From Neoarius graeffei (Eukaryota > Chordata > Actinopteri > Siluriformes > Ariidae): 64,000 bases of DNA. Within the stretch, counting starts at the first letter, position 1, and each line of letters begins with the position of its first letter. The translations under genes and the position numbers were made by a program. Shown here piece by piece: positions 1-11,244 of this stretch. The stretch covers positions 31,547,198 through 31,611,197 of the forward strand of contig NC_083577.1 in assembly GCF_027579695.1 (NCBI RefSeq), read 5' to 3'. Under the pieces are notes generated by a model that was not told the origin of the DNA, did not search any database, and saw only the letters and a program-made list of their open reading frames with translations.

Positions 1-238
1 TGTGAAAGGATGAAATGTTTCACATAGCCTAACATTTTTAGATTTATTTCTGAGAAGCAAGATATTTTTCTTTCTTTGTTATCGCTCTTTGTTTTCACAA
101 GTTAAAAGTCGCCTGGATTCCAAAATGAAAACGAATGGTTATATACCAAATGAATGTTCTTGTTCTGAATACTAAAGAAACTGTTGTAGGCCTAGGTTAT
201 GTTCTTGACATGTTGTTCATTGACTCACTCATTCAAAG
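1..238. other. 5' flank of endogenous retrovirus, no gene seen
   Basis: AT-rich sequence without a convincing reading frame or recognised repeat. Bases 234-238 (caaag) are the left target-site duplication of the retroviral insertion that follows. Confidence 0.6.
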
Positions 239-840
239 TGTCAGGTCTCAGGTCAGTATTACTGTTTTGGTTCACAGTGCCAGTTAGGCAGGTATGGAAT
301 AAAGGGGGATAAATCAATATTGCAAAAAGTTACATCACAGTGTAGGCTTTCTGAGAGCATTATGGATAAATTACAGTCATAAAAACTGGACTTAATTGCA
401 CTTAAAATTGTTTTTGTGACATCTTTATGATTTTACTAAATCGCCCACACATCAGGTTTGAAGTAATGTCTTTGTAAGGATTTATTCTTGACCAAGAAGG
501 CATTAATCTATTTTGTGACCCTCTGTTCTTCTAGAAACAGTGTTTTGCTTGGAATTCCATTGCTATCATAAGAACATTATTGCCCTGTGCTATCATATCA
601 TATCAAGAATAGGCTGTGTGTAAGAAATGGCCTTTGATATCTGTCTGAACATTCTATCAGAACTAGGGATGTTAACCGATGATCGTTTGACTGGTGGTTG
701 ACCGAATCAATGTCAACCGGTTAAATTTTTTTTTGGTTGTCGGTTAAAAAAAAAATCAATCGTTTTAAAGCTGCCGATTTTGGAGCGGAGAACCTGGAAT
801 TCTGTGTTGTAAACGCTTGGGGCATGCCATGCGGTGTAAG

Positions 841-1140
841 GACGACAGCTGACAAATCAGAAACACCCATTCAGTCATGTCCCGCCCTCCCGCCCCAGTT
901 GAAGACAGCTGACAAATCAGAAACACCCATTCAGTCATGTCCCGCCCTCCCGCCCCAATTGAAGACAGCTGACAAATCAGAAACACCCATTCAGTCATGT
1001 CCCGCCCTCCCACCCCAGTTGAAGACAGCTGACAAATCAGAAACACCCATTCAGTCATGTCCCGCCCTCCCACCCCAGTTGAAGACAGCTGACAAATCAG
1101 AAACACCCATTCAGTCATGTCCTGCCCTCCCGCCCCAGTT
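841..1140 (+). repeat. 60-bp minisatellite, five units
   Basis: Five nearly identical 60-bp units run end to end, each containing acagctgacaaatcag and cccgccctcc. A partial sixth unit starts at 1141. Differences between units are single substitutions. Confidence 0.95.
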
Positions 1141-1344
1141 GAAAACAGCTGCCACTCGGCGAGAGAAAAGTGTAGACACAGGCTTTTTAGCTTACAAATT
1201 ACTATTCTTTTTTTTTTTTTTTAATTATTATTAGAAGGCACATCGAGTTTAGTCCTGCCTTGGCCAGTGCATTCTGAAAGTATGTTTCGGTCTGTAGCCA
1301 ACAATGCATGTTATTGCAGATCATATCTCTCCACACAAACTAAA

Positions 1345-1570
1345 GGCGCAGATGCCACCTTTTTCACGGCTGAATCGTGCAGATCCGATTTTTTTTTTTT
1401 AGGGGGGGCGTTGGAGTGTCTGAATAATTTCATCAGAGTAAATTCTGTATTAACATTACTAAATAAGCAAATGCCGTTGAAATTATTCAGACACTCCAAT
1501 GCCCCCCCAAAAAAAAAATCGGATCTGCACGATTCAGCCGTGAAAAAGGCGGCATCTGCCAAAAGGCGCG
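1345..1570. repeat. Long inverted repeat within the hAT element
   Basis: Arms of roughly 95 bp at about 1345-1438 and 1472-1570 are reverse complements. They share the gcagatccgat/atcggatctgc core, a long A/T run and the ggagtgtctgaataatt segment. The arrangement could form a large stem-loop. Confidence 0.85.
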
Positions 1571-2025
1571 CCGTTTGCATCCCTGTTAAACTCATAGGTT
1601 AACCGACTTTAACCGGCTAATGAGGCTCGGTGGTCGGTCAAGATTTTTTTTAGTTTTCGCCATCCCTAATCAGAACATTTTGCTTATTATTGATGTGATT
1701 AAGATGTGACCTGCTCAGACCAAGGTCTCCTCACACACTCACTCACACACACACACACACACACTCACACATACACACACACTCACTCACACACTCACTC
1801 ACATGCAGTCTGCACACACCCACATCACACACATATAAAATCTCCTGTATTCTCTTGCCTTTTCGGGGACTTGTGAATAAAGATTCTGAACTTATGGGGT
1901 TCCTGTCTTTCTTCGCGATTCACCCCAGAGCGGCTCTGTGTGACACGAGGGAACCAATCTGCGAGATGGTGATCGCTCCATTTGGGGCAAGAGGAAGAGA
2001 CGGTAAATCTCTTACCTAACAGTTT

Positions 2026-2060
2026 TTGGGTCTCATCCGGGATACTCCTGATCAGGTAAG
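2026..2060 (+). promoter_or_regulatory. Retroviral primer-binding site and splice donor
   Basis: Just after the LTR, 2026-2043 reads ttgggtctcatccgggat. By my count this is about 15 of 18 matches to the proline-tRNA type of primer site. A donor-like cag|gtaag follows at 2055. The identification comes from position and similarity only. Confidence 0.5.
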
Positions 2061-2129
2061 AAATCTCTTTTATTTTAAGGGACTTCCTCCTGGTTGGTAG
2101 TATCCAAAAACCCATTTATCTCCGTGTGA

Positions 2130-2280
2130 GTTGCCACGGAATGATTAGTGTATCCCCGTGAAGAGTTGCCACGGGATGATTAGTGTATCCCTGTGAAGAG
2201 TTGCCACGGAATGATTAGTGTATCCCCGTGAAGAGTTGCCATGGGATGATTAGTGTATCCCTGTGAAGAGTTGCCATGGG
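2130..2280 (+). repeat. 35-bp leader minisatellite of the retrovirus
   Basis: Units of about 35 bp starting gttgccac(g)g repeat four to five times. The array is cut by the hAT at 2281 and resumes at 5201-5270, which confirms that the hAT landed inside it. Confidence 0.85.
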
Positions 2281-2628
2281 CAAGGGCGCAGATAGCACGG
2301 GGGATGGGGGGGACATGTCCCCCCCAGATTTATAGTGACCCCCATCTGTCCCCCCCCCATCCCTACGTAAGGCGCCACACATAGGTAGAAAAAGTGAGGA
2401 TTAATGTTCCGTTAGTTAGACTAACTTACACTGCAGCACAGAGTTGAAATGGCAGCAGCAGCAGCCTTGTCAGTGATCAATCCACATTTTCCCCTTCTTG
2501 AATCGGTGTAGGCTGGAGCAGATCCTTGCAGAGTTGGGAAAGCAAGGTGTTCATTTTCCACGTAATTCTCGGTTAATAACACTGCACAGCTCATCCATTT
2601 GATAGCAGCGGTGTTTCTGCTACGACTA

Positions 2629-2860
2629 ATGGTGCGTTCAGTTGTACTCGTAAGTTGGAAGTTTGAAGTCGGAAAAGCATTGAAATCCAGCATCTCCCAG
2701 CATAAACGTTGGGGTTTTCGTTTCATTTCATTAACTGGCCATTTTTTTCGAATTCCATGTTCCATGATGTCCCAGTTTTTAAACTGGGAAGCGCTCAGTT
2801 CTGAGGTTATGTTGCTCGGAGCTCCAAGTTCCGACTTCCAATGTAAATGTAATGCACCAT
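2629..2860 (+). mobile_element. Small MITE-like inverted-repeat unit
   Basis: The ends read tggtgcgttca and, reversed, tggtgcatta. The subterminal sequences (cgtaagttggaagt / acttccaatgt) are also partly complementary. No duplication is clear and no superfamily can be named. Confidence 0.4.
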
Positions 2861-3299
2861 CTCGACCCCAGGGTCCTAATGGGAGCTGGGGACTTTGCCT
2901 GTCGCGGTAACCATAGTGATCATAAACAACTGTCTAATGACCGAGCTGGTGATCTTTCTGCCACATTAAGCCAGAGAAGAGGGGAAAAAAATCACAGTGT
3001 TTGTTTCAAGAACCAAAAGATGTAAATATTCTATGCCTGTTGCCTTTCCCAGATGTGGCAAATACTTGTTTTGTAATGTTGAGTAGCTAGTCTGATAATA
3101 ATAAGAAGGAATTTGGACTTACCTGAAGTAGGCTAAATGTAAAATAACAGCATTCTAGGCTGTAGGTGAATATCTTTTAATGTTGTTATTTTTATGTATA
3201 ATGTTATTTTAGTAAGCAGCAACTGTTAACTGAAATTATGAGATTGAAGATGTTAACATTGTCCTCCTGGCCTGCAGGCAATCCTTGGTGGGGACAACA

Positions 3300-3356
3300 A
3301 TGAAAAAACAAAAAACAATTACAGCGTTTTTTCAAAAATCGAGCAATGTTGACCAG
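3300..3356 (+). pseudogene. First-exon fragment of a hAT transposase
   Basis: A short frame begins MKKQKTITAFF and ends at a donor-like gaccag|gtag. A start of this kind, a basic stretch then xITxFF, is common in fish hAT transposases with a TTF-type zinc finger. Nothing downstream continues it because the Tc1 and a deletion follow. The family assignment is from recollection. Confidence 0.4.
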
Positions 3357-3436
3357 GTAGGCCTTTGTCTACCAATGTTCATTCAGTTAGAAAACTCACA
3401 ATTCGAATGTATATTGAAGCTTCAGTACACACACAC

Positions 3437-3486
<50 letters not shown>
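3437..3486. repeat. (TA)n microsatellite
   Basis: Near-pure TA tract that served as target for the Tc1. The other side of the tract continues at 5091-5127. Confidence 0.95.
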
Positions 3487-3488
<2 letters not shown>

Positions 3489-5088
3489 ACCCCAATTCCA
3501 AAAAAGTTGGGACAAAGTACAAATTGTAAATAAAAACGGAATGCAATGATGTGGAAGTTTCAAAATTCCATATTTTATTCAGAATAGAACATAGATGACA
3601 TATCAAATGTTTAAACTGAGAAAATGTATCATTTAAAGAGAAAAATTAGGTGATTTTAAATTTCATGACAACAACACATCTCAAAAAAGTTGGGACAAGG
3701 CCATGTTTACCACTGTGAGACATCCCCTTTTCACTTTACAACAGTCTGTAAACGTCTGGGGACTGAGGAGACAAGTTGCTCAAGTTTAGGGATAGGGATG
3801 TTAACCCGTTCTTGTCTAATGTAGGATTCTAGTTGCTCAACTGTCTTAGGTCTTTTTTGTCATATCTTCCGTTTTATGATACGCCAAATGTTCTCTATGG
3901 GTGAAAGATCTGGACTGCAGGCTGGCTAGTTCAGTACCCGGACCCTTCTTCTACGCAGCCATGATGCTGTAATTGATGCAGTATGTGGTTTGGCATTGTC
4001 ATGTTGGAAAATGCAAGGTCTTCCCTGAAAGAGGCGTCGTCTGGATGGGAGCATATGTTGCTCTAGAACCTGGATATACCTTTCAGCATTGATGGTGTCT
4101 TTCCAGATGCGTAAGCTGCCCATGCCACACGCACTAATGCAAGCCCATACCATCAGAGATGCAGGCTTCTGAACTGAGCGCTGATAACAACTTGGGTTGT
4201 CCTTCTCCTCTTTAGTCCGAATGACACGGCGTCCCTGATTTCCATAAAGAACTTCAAATTTTGATTCGTCTGACCACAGAACAGTTTTCCACTTTGCCAC
4301 AGTCCATTTTAAATGAGCCTTGGCCCAGAGAAGACATCTGCACTTCTGGATCATGTTTAGATATGGCTTCTTCTTTGAGCTATAGAGTTTTAGCTGGCAA
4401 CGGCGGATGGCACGGTGAATTGTGTTCACAGATAATGTTCTCTGGAAATATTCCTGAGCCCATTTTGTGATTTCCAATACAGAAGCATGCCTGTATGTGA
4501 TGCAGTGCCATCTAAGGGCCTGAAGATCATGGGCACCCAGTATGGTCTTCCGGCCTTGACCCTTACACACAGAGATTCTTCCAGATTCTCTGAATCCTTT
4601 GATGATATTATGCACTGTAGATGATGATATGTTCAAACTCTGCAATTTTACACTGTCGAACTCCTTTCTGATATTGCTCCACTATTTGTCGGCGCAGAAT
4701 TAGGGGGGATTGGTGATCCTCTTCCGATCTTTACTTCTGAGAGCCGCTGCCACTCCAAGATGCTCTTTTTATACCCAGTCATGTTAATGACCTATTGCCA
4801 ATTGACCTAATGAGTTGCAATTTGGTCCTCCAGCTGTTCCTTTTTTGTACCTTTAACTTTTCCAGCCTCTTATTGCCCCTTTCCCAACTTTTTTGAGATG
4901 TGTTGCTGTCATGAAATTTCAAATGAGCCAATATTTGGGATGAAATTTCAAAATGTCTCACTTTCGACATTTGATATGTTGTCTATGTTCTATTGTCAAT
5001 ACAATATCAGTTTTTGAGATTTGCAAATTATTGCATTCCGTTTTTATTTACAATTTGTACTTTGTCCCAACTTTTTTGGAATCGGGGT

Positions 5089-5090
<2 letters not shown>
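3487..5090 (-). mobile_element. Tc1/mariner element, copy 1
   Basis: Imperfect inverted repeats of about 150 bp start CAACCCC(A/G)ATTCC at each end and lie in a (TA)n tract, so the TA duplication cannot be separated from the microsatellite. The interior encodes a Tc1 transposase on the minus strand. The same family recurs at 50884-53847, and a terminal fragment lies at 18562-18712. Confidence 0.9.
3870..4780 (-). pseudogene. Tc1-like transposase, inactivated
   Basis: The product would cut and paste the element at TA sites. In order it has helix-turn-helix DNA-binding regions ([23 protein letters not shown]), a first catalytic Asp in WSDESKFEV, a second in [10 protein letters not shown], and a PIEN-type Glu region past the end of the main frame. 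The longest open stretch (3926-4645) stops at a tag in place of the Trp codon preceding PACSPDLSP, just before the third catalytic residue. The N-terminal part is out of frame relative to copy 2. Both breaks make this a relic. Confidence 0.85.
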
Positions 5091-5130
<40 letters not shown>

Positions 5131-5335
5131 TTTACACAAAATGGAATCATTTGCTGACAGCTCAGTCCCCCCCAGTTCAAAAATCCTATCTGCGCCCCTG
5201 GCCACGGGATGATTAGTGTATCCCCATGAAGAGTTGCCATGGGATGATTAGTGCACGCGCGTCTGTGTGAGTTACCACAGAATAATTTATCTCGAGATGG
5301 TCCTTTCGTGTCACCATGGGGGGAAATTTTGTTAA

Positions 5336-6813
5336 AGGTCCCATGGCATGAAATTTTCACTTTCTGAGGTTTTTTAACGTTAAAATGAGTTCCTCTGACC
5401 TTCTTAAGTCACCCCAGTGGCTAGAAATGTCATAATGTGTAAACCAAACTATGCCCACCCTTTGTCAACATTTGAGAATGGCGCGTCAAAATGGCACGTT
5501 GATAGGCTCTTCCCTTTACTACGTCAGCAAGGGAGATGATCCCCACGCCCCCCCTCTGGATTCCCACCCACTGTATGGATTGCCCACCCAGCTCAAAAGT
5601 TGCCACCATAGATACGTCACTTCAATTTTGTAGTGAGGAGACCATAGAGGACACAACAACATGGCACCACCTAAGCGAGCGAAACATGGAAATTGCGCTG
5701 TACATGGATGTGACAACATAGAAAGGAGTATGTTTTTACTGCCGATGGGAAAGCCCCTGAAGACGCAGTGGCTTAATTTTATTTACTCCAATAATACGCC
5801 GTCGAGTCTACCTAAGACGGTGTATGTTTGTCGGAAGCATTTTCCTAATGAATGTTTCCACAACTTGGGACAGTACAGGGCAGGTTTTGCACATCAACTG
5901 TCACTGAAGCCTGGGTCCGTACCAAGCATCCCTGCCGCATCAGCCACAAACACCAAACAAGTAAGTGTATAACTGTTAAGTCGTTTTGCCGTGTTTTAAA
6001 ATCGGTGTGTTAGCCTTGCAATGGCTACATTAGCTGTGCAGCTAACCGCTTCCTGCAGTTAGCCAGGTACTCTGCGCTACAAAACCAAAAAGCATGCAGC
6101 ATGCTCTGTTAAACTGTGTTTAGTCTGGAAATTGACTGTAACTTATGAGCTTATGTTTGACTATTGCTCCGCAATGCATGTCTTCTGTTGGATAAGCGAT
6201 ATGTTGCTGTAGTTGCTGCTTCTATCCTCTTTGGTTATGGAGTGCGTGTTCAAGCCTAGGGTATTATACGTTCGTAAACTACCACTCCGAACACTCTCTC
6301 TGTTCTCTGTGTCATGTTGAGTTTACGAAAGGAGTCCGAGGGAGAACGGGGTTTTGTCTTAGCAGCGTGGCTACAGGCGCTGATAGCAGCGAGTATGTGT
6401 GTGCACGCAAACACTATACTACTATACTATACTACTAGTGTTGTACACACATTTTCCCACTCCCTTATTTAGACTTGTGAAGGAACCTGATTAGTGGTCA
6501 TTTCTTCTTATGTTATGTATTTCTCATATTTATTTTTGTGTGCCCATAATTTTCTGTCAGTATGTAGATCAGTATCAGTATTGTCAAGCCCCTCCCCCTC
6601 CCCCCATGGCCCGCCCCCACCCTCTACCCTTCCCCGCCTCCATGCTTCTCATTAGCAAAACGACGCACTGGGAAAAGGGATGAAATGGGGCTTTCTCCCA
6701 GGAGGCTATATCTATGTGCCGAGGGTTCATTTTGAGAAAGGCTGCAGATATAACATCCGGAAACCTCCACAAGCCCGTTTAAAGCATCAACAAACCACCA
6801 TGCCATGGGTCCT
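5336..6813 (+). mobile_element. Kolobok-like DNA transposon, non-autonomous
   Basis: The ends are AGGTCCCATGGCATG and (inward) AGGACCCATGGCATG. Both sit beside TTAA, at 5332-5335 and 6814-6817. A TTAA duplication together with an internal THAP-domain exon is the known combination for the Kolobok superfamily; piggyBac shares TTAA but not THAP. No DDE core is present, so the copy cannot move itself. Confidence 0.72.
5661..5960 (+). pseudogene. THAP zinc-finger exon of the Kolobok-like element
   Basis: The 100-residue open exon starts MAPPKRAKHGNCAVHGC and shows the THAP pattern. It has a C-x4-C start (CAVHGC), a central Trp (TQWLNFIY), a C-x2-H pair (VCRKHF) and a downstream hydrophobic/Pro tail. 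THAP fingers bind DNA and, in this transposon class, recognise the element ends. The exon ends at a good donor (caa|gtaagt, 5960), so the catalytic exons were deleted or never included. It might still be spliced to something else, but no partner is visible. Confidence 0.7.
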
Positions 6814-6817
6814 TTAA

Positions 6818-7149
6818 GGTACCCAGACCGGACCCCGAGGAAACTCTACGGGATTGGATGAATCGCTGTGGTTTAGCATTCTACACCAGTCCGTGGTTAG
6901 ACAATTTGGCTGGCAGGACTGAATCCCAGCCTCAGTTTTTGAATTATCCTCGTGCAGGAACTTTTAAACCTCGGTACGGCACATAGACAAATATACGAGG
7001 GATTGGGATTATGATTATATGACTAAAGGCTATTTAGAATGGGTCAAAATGAAACCAATATGGGACAATTTTCACGGAATTTAAAAAAACTATATCCAGA
7101 TTTAAGTAACCTCTCATGCCCTGCTGATAGCGCTCCCAGCGCGCCTGCA
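6818..7149 (+). pseudogene. Retroviral leader and short gag remnant
   Basis: This retroviral sequence resumes after the transposon. A frame at 7039 starts MGQNETNMGQFSRN and stays open for about 37 codons before the next repeat begins. A Met-Gly start is what an N-myristoylated Gag would show, but the fragment is too short to prove it. Confidence 0.35.
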
Positions 7150-7735
7150 TCTCCATATTTTTGGGACTATAAGGCTCACTTAAAATCCTTAGATTTTCTC
7201 AAAAATTGACAGTGCACCTTATAATCCAGCGCGCCTTATGTATGATTACTTGTTGTGCTTACTGACCGATTTTATGTGGTACTATATGCTCAAAAATTTG
7301 TCAAAATGTGCAAGTACGACTTTGGTAAGCAACGAAGCCGCTCCACTCAATGGATATTCGGAGCATTACGGTACGCTGTGTCACTACCTGATCGGCCTCA
7401 TAACAGGACCCCTGAGCAGTCTACAAGACTGCCTGACTGTAATGTCTAAACTAGAAATGCATTCATGTAAGGCAGCCCGGGCCCGGAGTACACACTAGCA
7501 ACAATAAACCAATCAGAGCGGGTTGGAAGAGGAATGAATCAATAAGTGAGTGTATTTTTCTGTACCAGTATTTGTTGTTACAAGTGAGTGGAATAAAGTT
7601 TGATTCACCGGACTGTGTTGTTTTGCTTAATGCGCCTTACAATCTGGTGCGCCTTATGTGTGAACATAGACACGTTAATTCACAGTGCGCCATATAATCC
7701 GCCATATAAGCCTTATCGCCCGAAAAATGCGGTAT
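7150..7735. mobile_element. MITE-like repeat with gcgccttat ends
   Basis: The ends are roughly inverted: tttttgggactataaggc near 7150, and gccttatcgcccgaaaaa ending near 7730. The phrase gcgccttat appears repeatedly inside (near 7230, 7626 and 7648). No coding capacity or clean duplication is seen, so the superfamily is left open. Confidence 0.5.
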
Positions 7736-8425
7736 TTAAAAAGCGTTCTGCATCTGAATTTGCACCACATAAAACTTGTAGTGTGCACGTGCTCTTATTC
7801 CGCCTCTCGTCTCTAGGCAACAGTCACCTCACAAATCTCTGCCTCACAGGAAACAGGCAGGCAGACCTGAAAACAAGCAAACGAAAATTCTGAACATATA
7901 ATAGCCTAATCCTAACTAGCTCGTGTTCGTGGCGATTTTTTTAATTTACTGAAAGTGAAACAATAAGGATGGAGAAGTGGCTGACAGGTTCAGTTAGTAT
8001 GCATCAGCACCACTCCTCCCATTAAGAAAAAAGAGTCAGTTTTGAGCAGAAGACAAGTAAGTGTAATCTGTTAAATCTAAAATTTGTTTTGTTCATTTCA
8101 GTTCATTCATGTTCCTCCTAATTTTGAACAATTTTGAACTATTGATATGAAATATTCTGATTAACTATTTGCTGAATTTTAAACCTCCATACTTGTGCCT
8201 TTAAAAACCACGGAGGATATAGAATGGATAGGTCTTTAATGTATTTAGTTAACCATAATTTTTTCAGCAAGAAACAGAGTTAACAAACGTTTACTTGAAG
8301 AATGTTGAAAAAAATTTGTCTTTCCAGTGGTGTTTATAAATCGGAGACTTGGGTTTATCTTTATTTAACCATTAAGAAAAACGTCATAAATTATCATGAA
8401 ATCACAATTTATTATGATACATTGG
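7736..8425 (+). other. Unclassified insert with a possible hAT first exon
   Basis: No retroviral coding is seen here although gag and protease would be expected. A short frame at 7969 (MEKWLTGSVS) precedes a donor-like aagacaa|gtaagtg at about 8055. Starts like MEKWL occur in hAT transposases, but no other part of such a gene is visible. The rest is AT-rich without recognisable content. Confidence 0.3.
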
Positions 8426-8525
8426 CTTGTATAAGTATTCATTGTCCTTGAACCTTTCCGCATTTTGTTGCACTGCAACCTGGAACTGAAATGGAATTGA
8501 CATGAAACTACACAAAATATGATTC
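8426..8525. mobile_element. Terminal fragment of a Tc1/mariner MITE
   Basis: The stretch around gtataagtattcattg and gcactgcaacctggaac resembles the terminal region of a common fish Tc1-type repeat. It abuts the reverse-transcriptase remnant directly. Identification is from recollection only. Confidence 0.4.
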
Positions 8526-8534
8526 AATATCCAT

Positions 8535-10997
8535 GTGCATCCTGTTTATGTTAAACAGTACCCTCTCTCTGAAACTAAGGCTCAGGGAATTGATGGCATC
8601 CTACAGTCTCTCCTCGAGCAAGGCGTGGTGAGACCGTGTACCAGCTCGTACAATACACCTGTCAATCCAGTACCTAAACCTGATGGTACCTGGTGTTTTA
8701 CGCAGGATTTACGTAAGATTAATGAACTGATTGTCCCTGTTGCACCCATTGTACTTGACGTTTCCTCTGTAATGTCACAGGTTCCTGCTCATCATTGCTG
8801 TTTTTCCGTTATTGATCTCTGTTCTGCCTTTTTCAGTGTTCCTGTTGAAGAGCAGACACAACCTTTGTTTGCCTTCACGCACAGGGGGAGACAGTATACT
8901 TGGACACGTTTGCCTCAAGGTTTCATTGACTCTCTTGCTGTTTTCTCAGCCGTAGTTCAGGACGCACTCTGTGACCTCTCCCTCCCCCAGGGCTCTGTGG
9001 TCCTGCAGTATGCAGACAATCTTCTGGTATCTGCTGAGTCACCAGAAATCTGCCAAAATGCCTCCTTATGACTGCTCCAACATCTGGCACACAAGGGCTT
9101 TAAGGTTTCCAGGACCAAGCTGCAATATTGCATGGACACTGTTAAGTATTTGGGGTTTGAACTTTCACAAGGATGTCGTAAGCTGTCATCTGACCGGGTG
9201 TGGGTGATTCTAGACACAAAGCGCCCTGCAACTAAACATGCACTGATGGCTTTCCTGGGTCTTATTAATTACTGCAGACAATGGATACCTGACTGCTCTT
9301 TATATGACAAGATTCTCCGTTCTGCAATCTCTCATCACGATCCACTGCAGCACCCTTTAACCTGGACTGATGCTATGGTGGATGCTTATCACTCCCTCAA
9401 AAGCGCCCTTTGTTCAGCCCCGGCCCTGGGTCTACCCGACTACTCCAAGCCCTTCCATCTCTATGCCTGTGAACATTATGGCACAGCCTCTGCGGTGTTG
9501 GCCCAGGAGCATGGGGGGGATGCGTCCTTGTGTGTTTTTATCTAGAACGTTAGACACTGTTGCTCAAGGCTTACCTACGTGTCTAAGGGCTGTTGCCGCA
9601 TGTGCTCTGATGGTTTTGGATGCGGAAAAATTGGTTTTGTCTCACCCACTGATCTTGCACTCGTCACATCAAGTTAAACAGGTGTTGCAAAATTTACAGA
9701 CCCAACATATGACTGCGCAGCGCCGCTCCGGATACGAAACCATTCTCTGTTCTACTAACAATCTCAAAATTCATGCCACATCCTCTTTCGATACTGTAGG
9801 TCACGCTCTCGCACGCCTCCTTAATTCTCAGGATGACACTTTAGATGACATTGATCATGATTGTCTGTCTGAAATCGTACATACTACTAGTATTAGGTCC
9901 GATCTCTCCTCCAGCCCTCTAGGGATGGGGGAGGTACTCTTTGTTGATGGCTCTTGTTCTAAACGCTCAGATGGTGTTTTCCTCTGTGGTTACTCTGTGT
10001 GTTCACTGCCTGCTATTGTGCATGAGGCATACGCTCTTCCTTTCTCCTCGGCTCAGGCAGCTGAGTTGTATGCTCTCACGTGCGCCTGTATTTTGTTTCA
10101 GGGCAAGGATGTCACAATCTACACAGACTCTCGTTACGCCTTTGGTGTGGCTCATGATTTTGGGAAGATTTAGCAGTCTTGAGGCTTCCACGCCACAGAC
10201 GGAAAGCCCATTTCTCACTCTACCTTAGTACAAAATCTCATTGATTCTTGTCATCTCCGTTCCTAGAATGGCAAATCTACTTCACACATATGCCTCCCTG
10301 TGGGCCGTTTAAATATCTCCTGGTGACTGTGGACAAATTCTCTAAATGGGTAGAAGCCTTTCCCTGTTCTCGAGAAAACACGAAGGTAGTTACTCGTATT
10401 CTGGCAAAAGAAATAATACCTTGTTATGGGGTTCCAGATGCCATAGACTCAGACAAAGATACCCCTTTTACCTCAAAAGTCACACAAAACCTTTGCAAGT
10501 ATCTCTCACTAAACTGGCGTTTTCACATTCCGTACCACCCTCAATCCTCTGGTATCGTAGAACGTACTAATCGAACATTGAAAGACAAACTAACTAAGGC
10601 CATGCAGGCCACAGGTTCGAAAAATTGGGTAGACTTATTGCCAGCCACTCTGGCTGAAATTCGTATAACACCAAGACCTAGCCTAGGGGGATACTCCCCC
10701 TACGAAATTATTTTTGGAAGACCTTTCCCTCTCCCCTGGAAGAAGGGAACTCCGGCTCTGGGTACCTCTAATTTGAAAACACATATGGACGAGTATTCTG
10801 CAGCCCTTATAGATAAGTTGCATAAAATTTGTACCAAGGTCAATAGTACAATATCGTCTCCACCAGAAGCACCCACACACCCTTTTCACATGGGAGACAA
10901 GGTGCTGGTGCAACGTTTTAAACGATTTGGACAATTGGGAGAACCTAGATATAGTGGGCCTGCAGAAATAGTTGCATTACTCGTACTGCTGTTTTAA
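8535..10997 (+). pseudogene. Retroviral pol remnant (RT, RNase H, integrase core)
   Basis: The pieces lie in retroviral order. Reverse transcriptase occupies 8535-9545, with the KQYPLS start, the TRLPQGF region and an aberrant YADN in place of the catalytic Y-x-D-D. RNase H runs to 10173 (LFVDGSC, AAELYAL, YTDSRYAF). The integrase core and C-terminal part occupy 10248-10997 (HPQSSGIVERTNR). Breaks seen are a stop at 9069, a frame change within a G run near 9515, and a stop at 10171. A deletion also removed the end of RNase H and the integrase zinc-binding domain, and the residue expected to be the first integrase Asp is Tyr. The enzyme cannot be functional. Similarity is to gamma/epsilon-type retroviruses. 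Confidence 0.88.
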
Positions 10998-11244
10998 CTG
11001 ATCTTTTTCCACAGTGGATCCATGCCACGCGATTGAAGAAGGCCCCATAGCAAAGCTGTGTTACAATGACAAGTTTGCTATTAACGTTTTCTCTGTGTCC
11101 CTCTCTAGTCTCTCTCCTCTCTAAACTCTGTACAGGGACTAAGTAGGAGCTGAGGATCTTCAGATCACTTCCTGCAAGAAGCCGTGAACAAAGAGGGGAA
11201 GAGATCTCGCGCCCCATCTGGGACCAATCACTCTCATTACAACC
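10998..11244 (+). other. pol-env junction of the retrovirus
   Basis: No open frame of note. A splice acceptor for env would lie here or upstream, but I cannot pick one confidently. Confidence 0.4.

Larger units (their letters stand above)
664..1668 (+). mobile_element. Non-autonomous hAT element inside the 5' LTR
   Basis: Terminal inverted repeats begin TAGGGATG at both ends, and the 8-bp duplication atcagaac is present at 656-663 and 1669-1676. The second LTR at 12198 shows the empty site. No transposase is encoded. The interior holds a 5 x 60 bp tandem array (841-1140) and a long imperfect inverted repeat (about 1345-1570). The open frames across it come from the 60-bp period, which keeps every frame open, and are not treated as a gene. 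Confidence 0.88.
239..2021 (+). repeat. 5' LTR of the endogenous retrovirus, split by a hAT element
   Basis: The LTR segments 239-663 and 1677-2021 match the 3' LTR at 11785-12533 almost throughout. The extra 1,005 bp plus an 8-bp duplication is the hAT at 664-1668. A TATA-like box (tataaaa, 1834-1840) and a polyadenylation signal (aataaa, 1876-1881) lie in the expected order, after a CA-rich microsatellite at about 1736-1820. Confidence 0.88.
2281..5200 (+). mobile_element. hAT element with a nested Tc1, inside the retroviral leader
   Basis: The inverted repeats CAAGGGCGCAGATAG and CAGGGGCGCAGATAG (as read inward) bound the element. The 8-bp target copies are gccatggg (2273-2280) and gccacggg (5201-5208). 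Only a short transposase exon remains (3300-3356). About 1.6 kb of the length is the Tc1 at 3487-5090. A shorter inverted-repeat unit at about 2629-2860 (ends tggtgcgttca / atgcacca) looks like a further MITE. Confidence 0.82.

Noticed and set aside
737-1234. 165-residue frame and antisense 117-residue frame with repeated 20-residue units
   Set aside because: Both are products of the 60-bp tandem repeat within a hAT element; no start context, splice sites or family match.
3379-5360. Frames with IYIYIY stretches near 3379-3606 and 4953-5360 (also 50653-50946 and 53707-53913)
   Set aside because: They are translations of (TA)n microsatellites joined to Tc1 terminal repeats.
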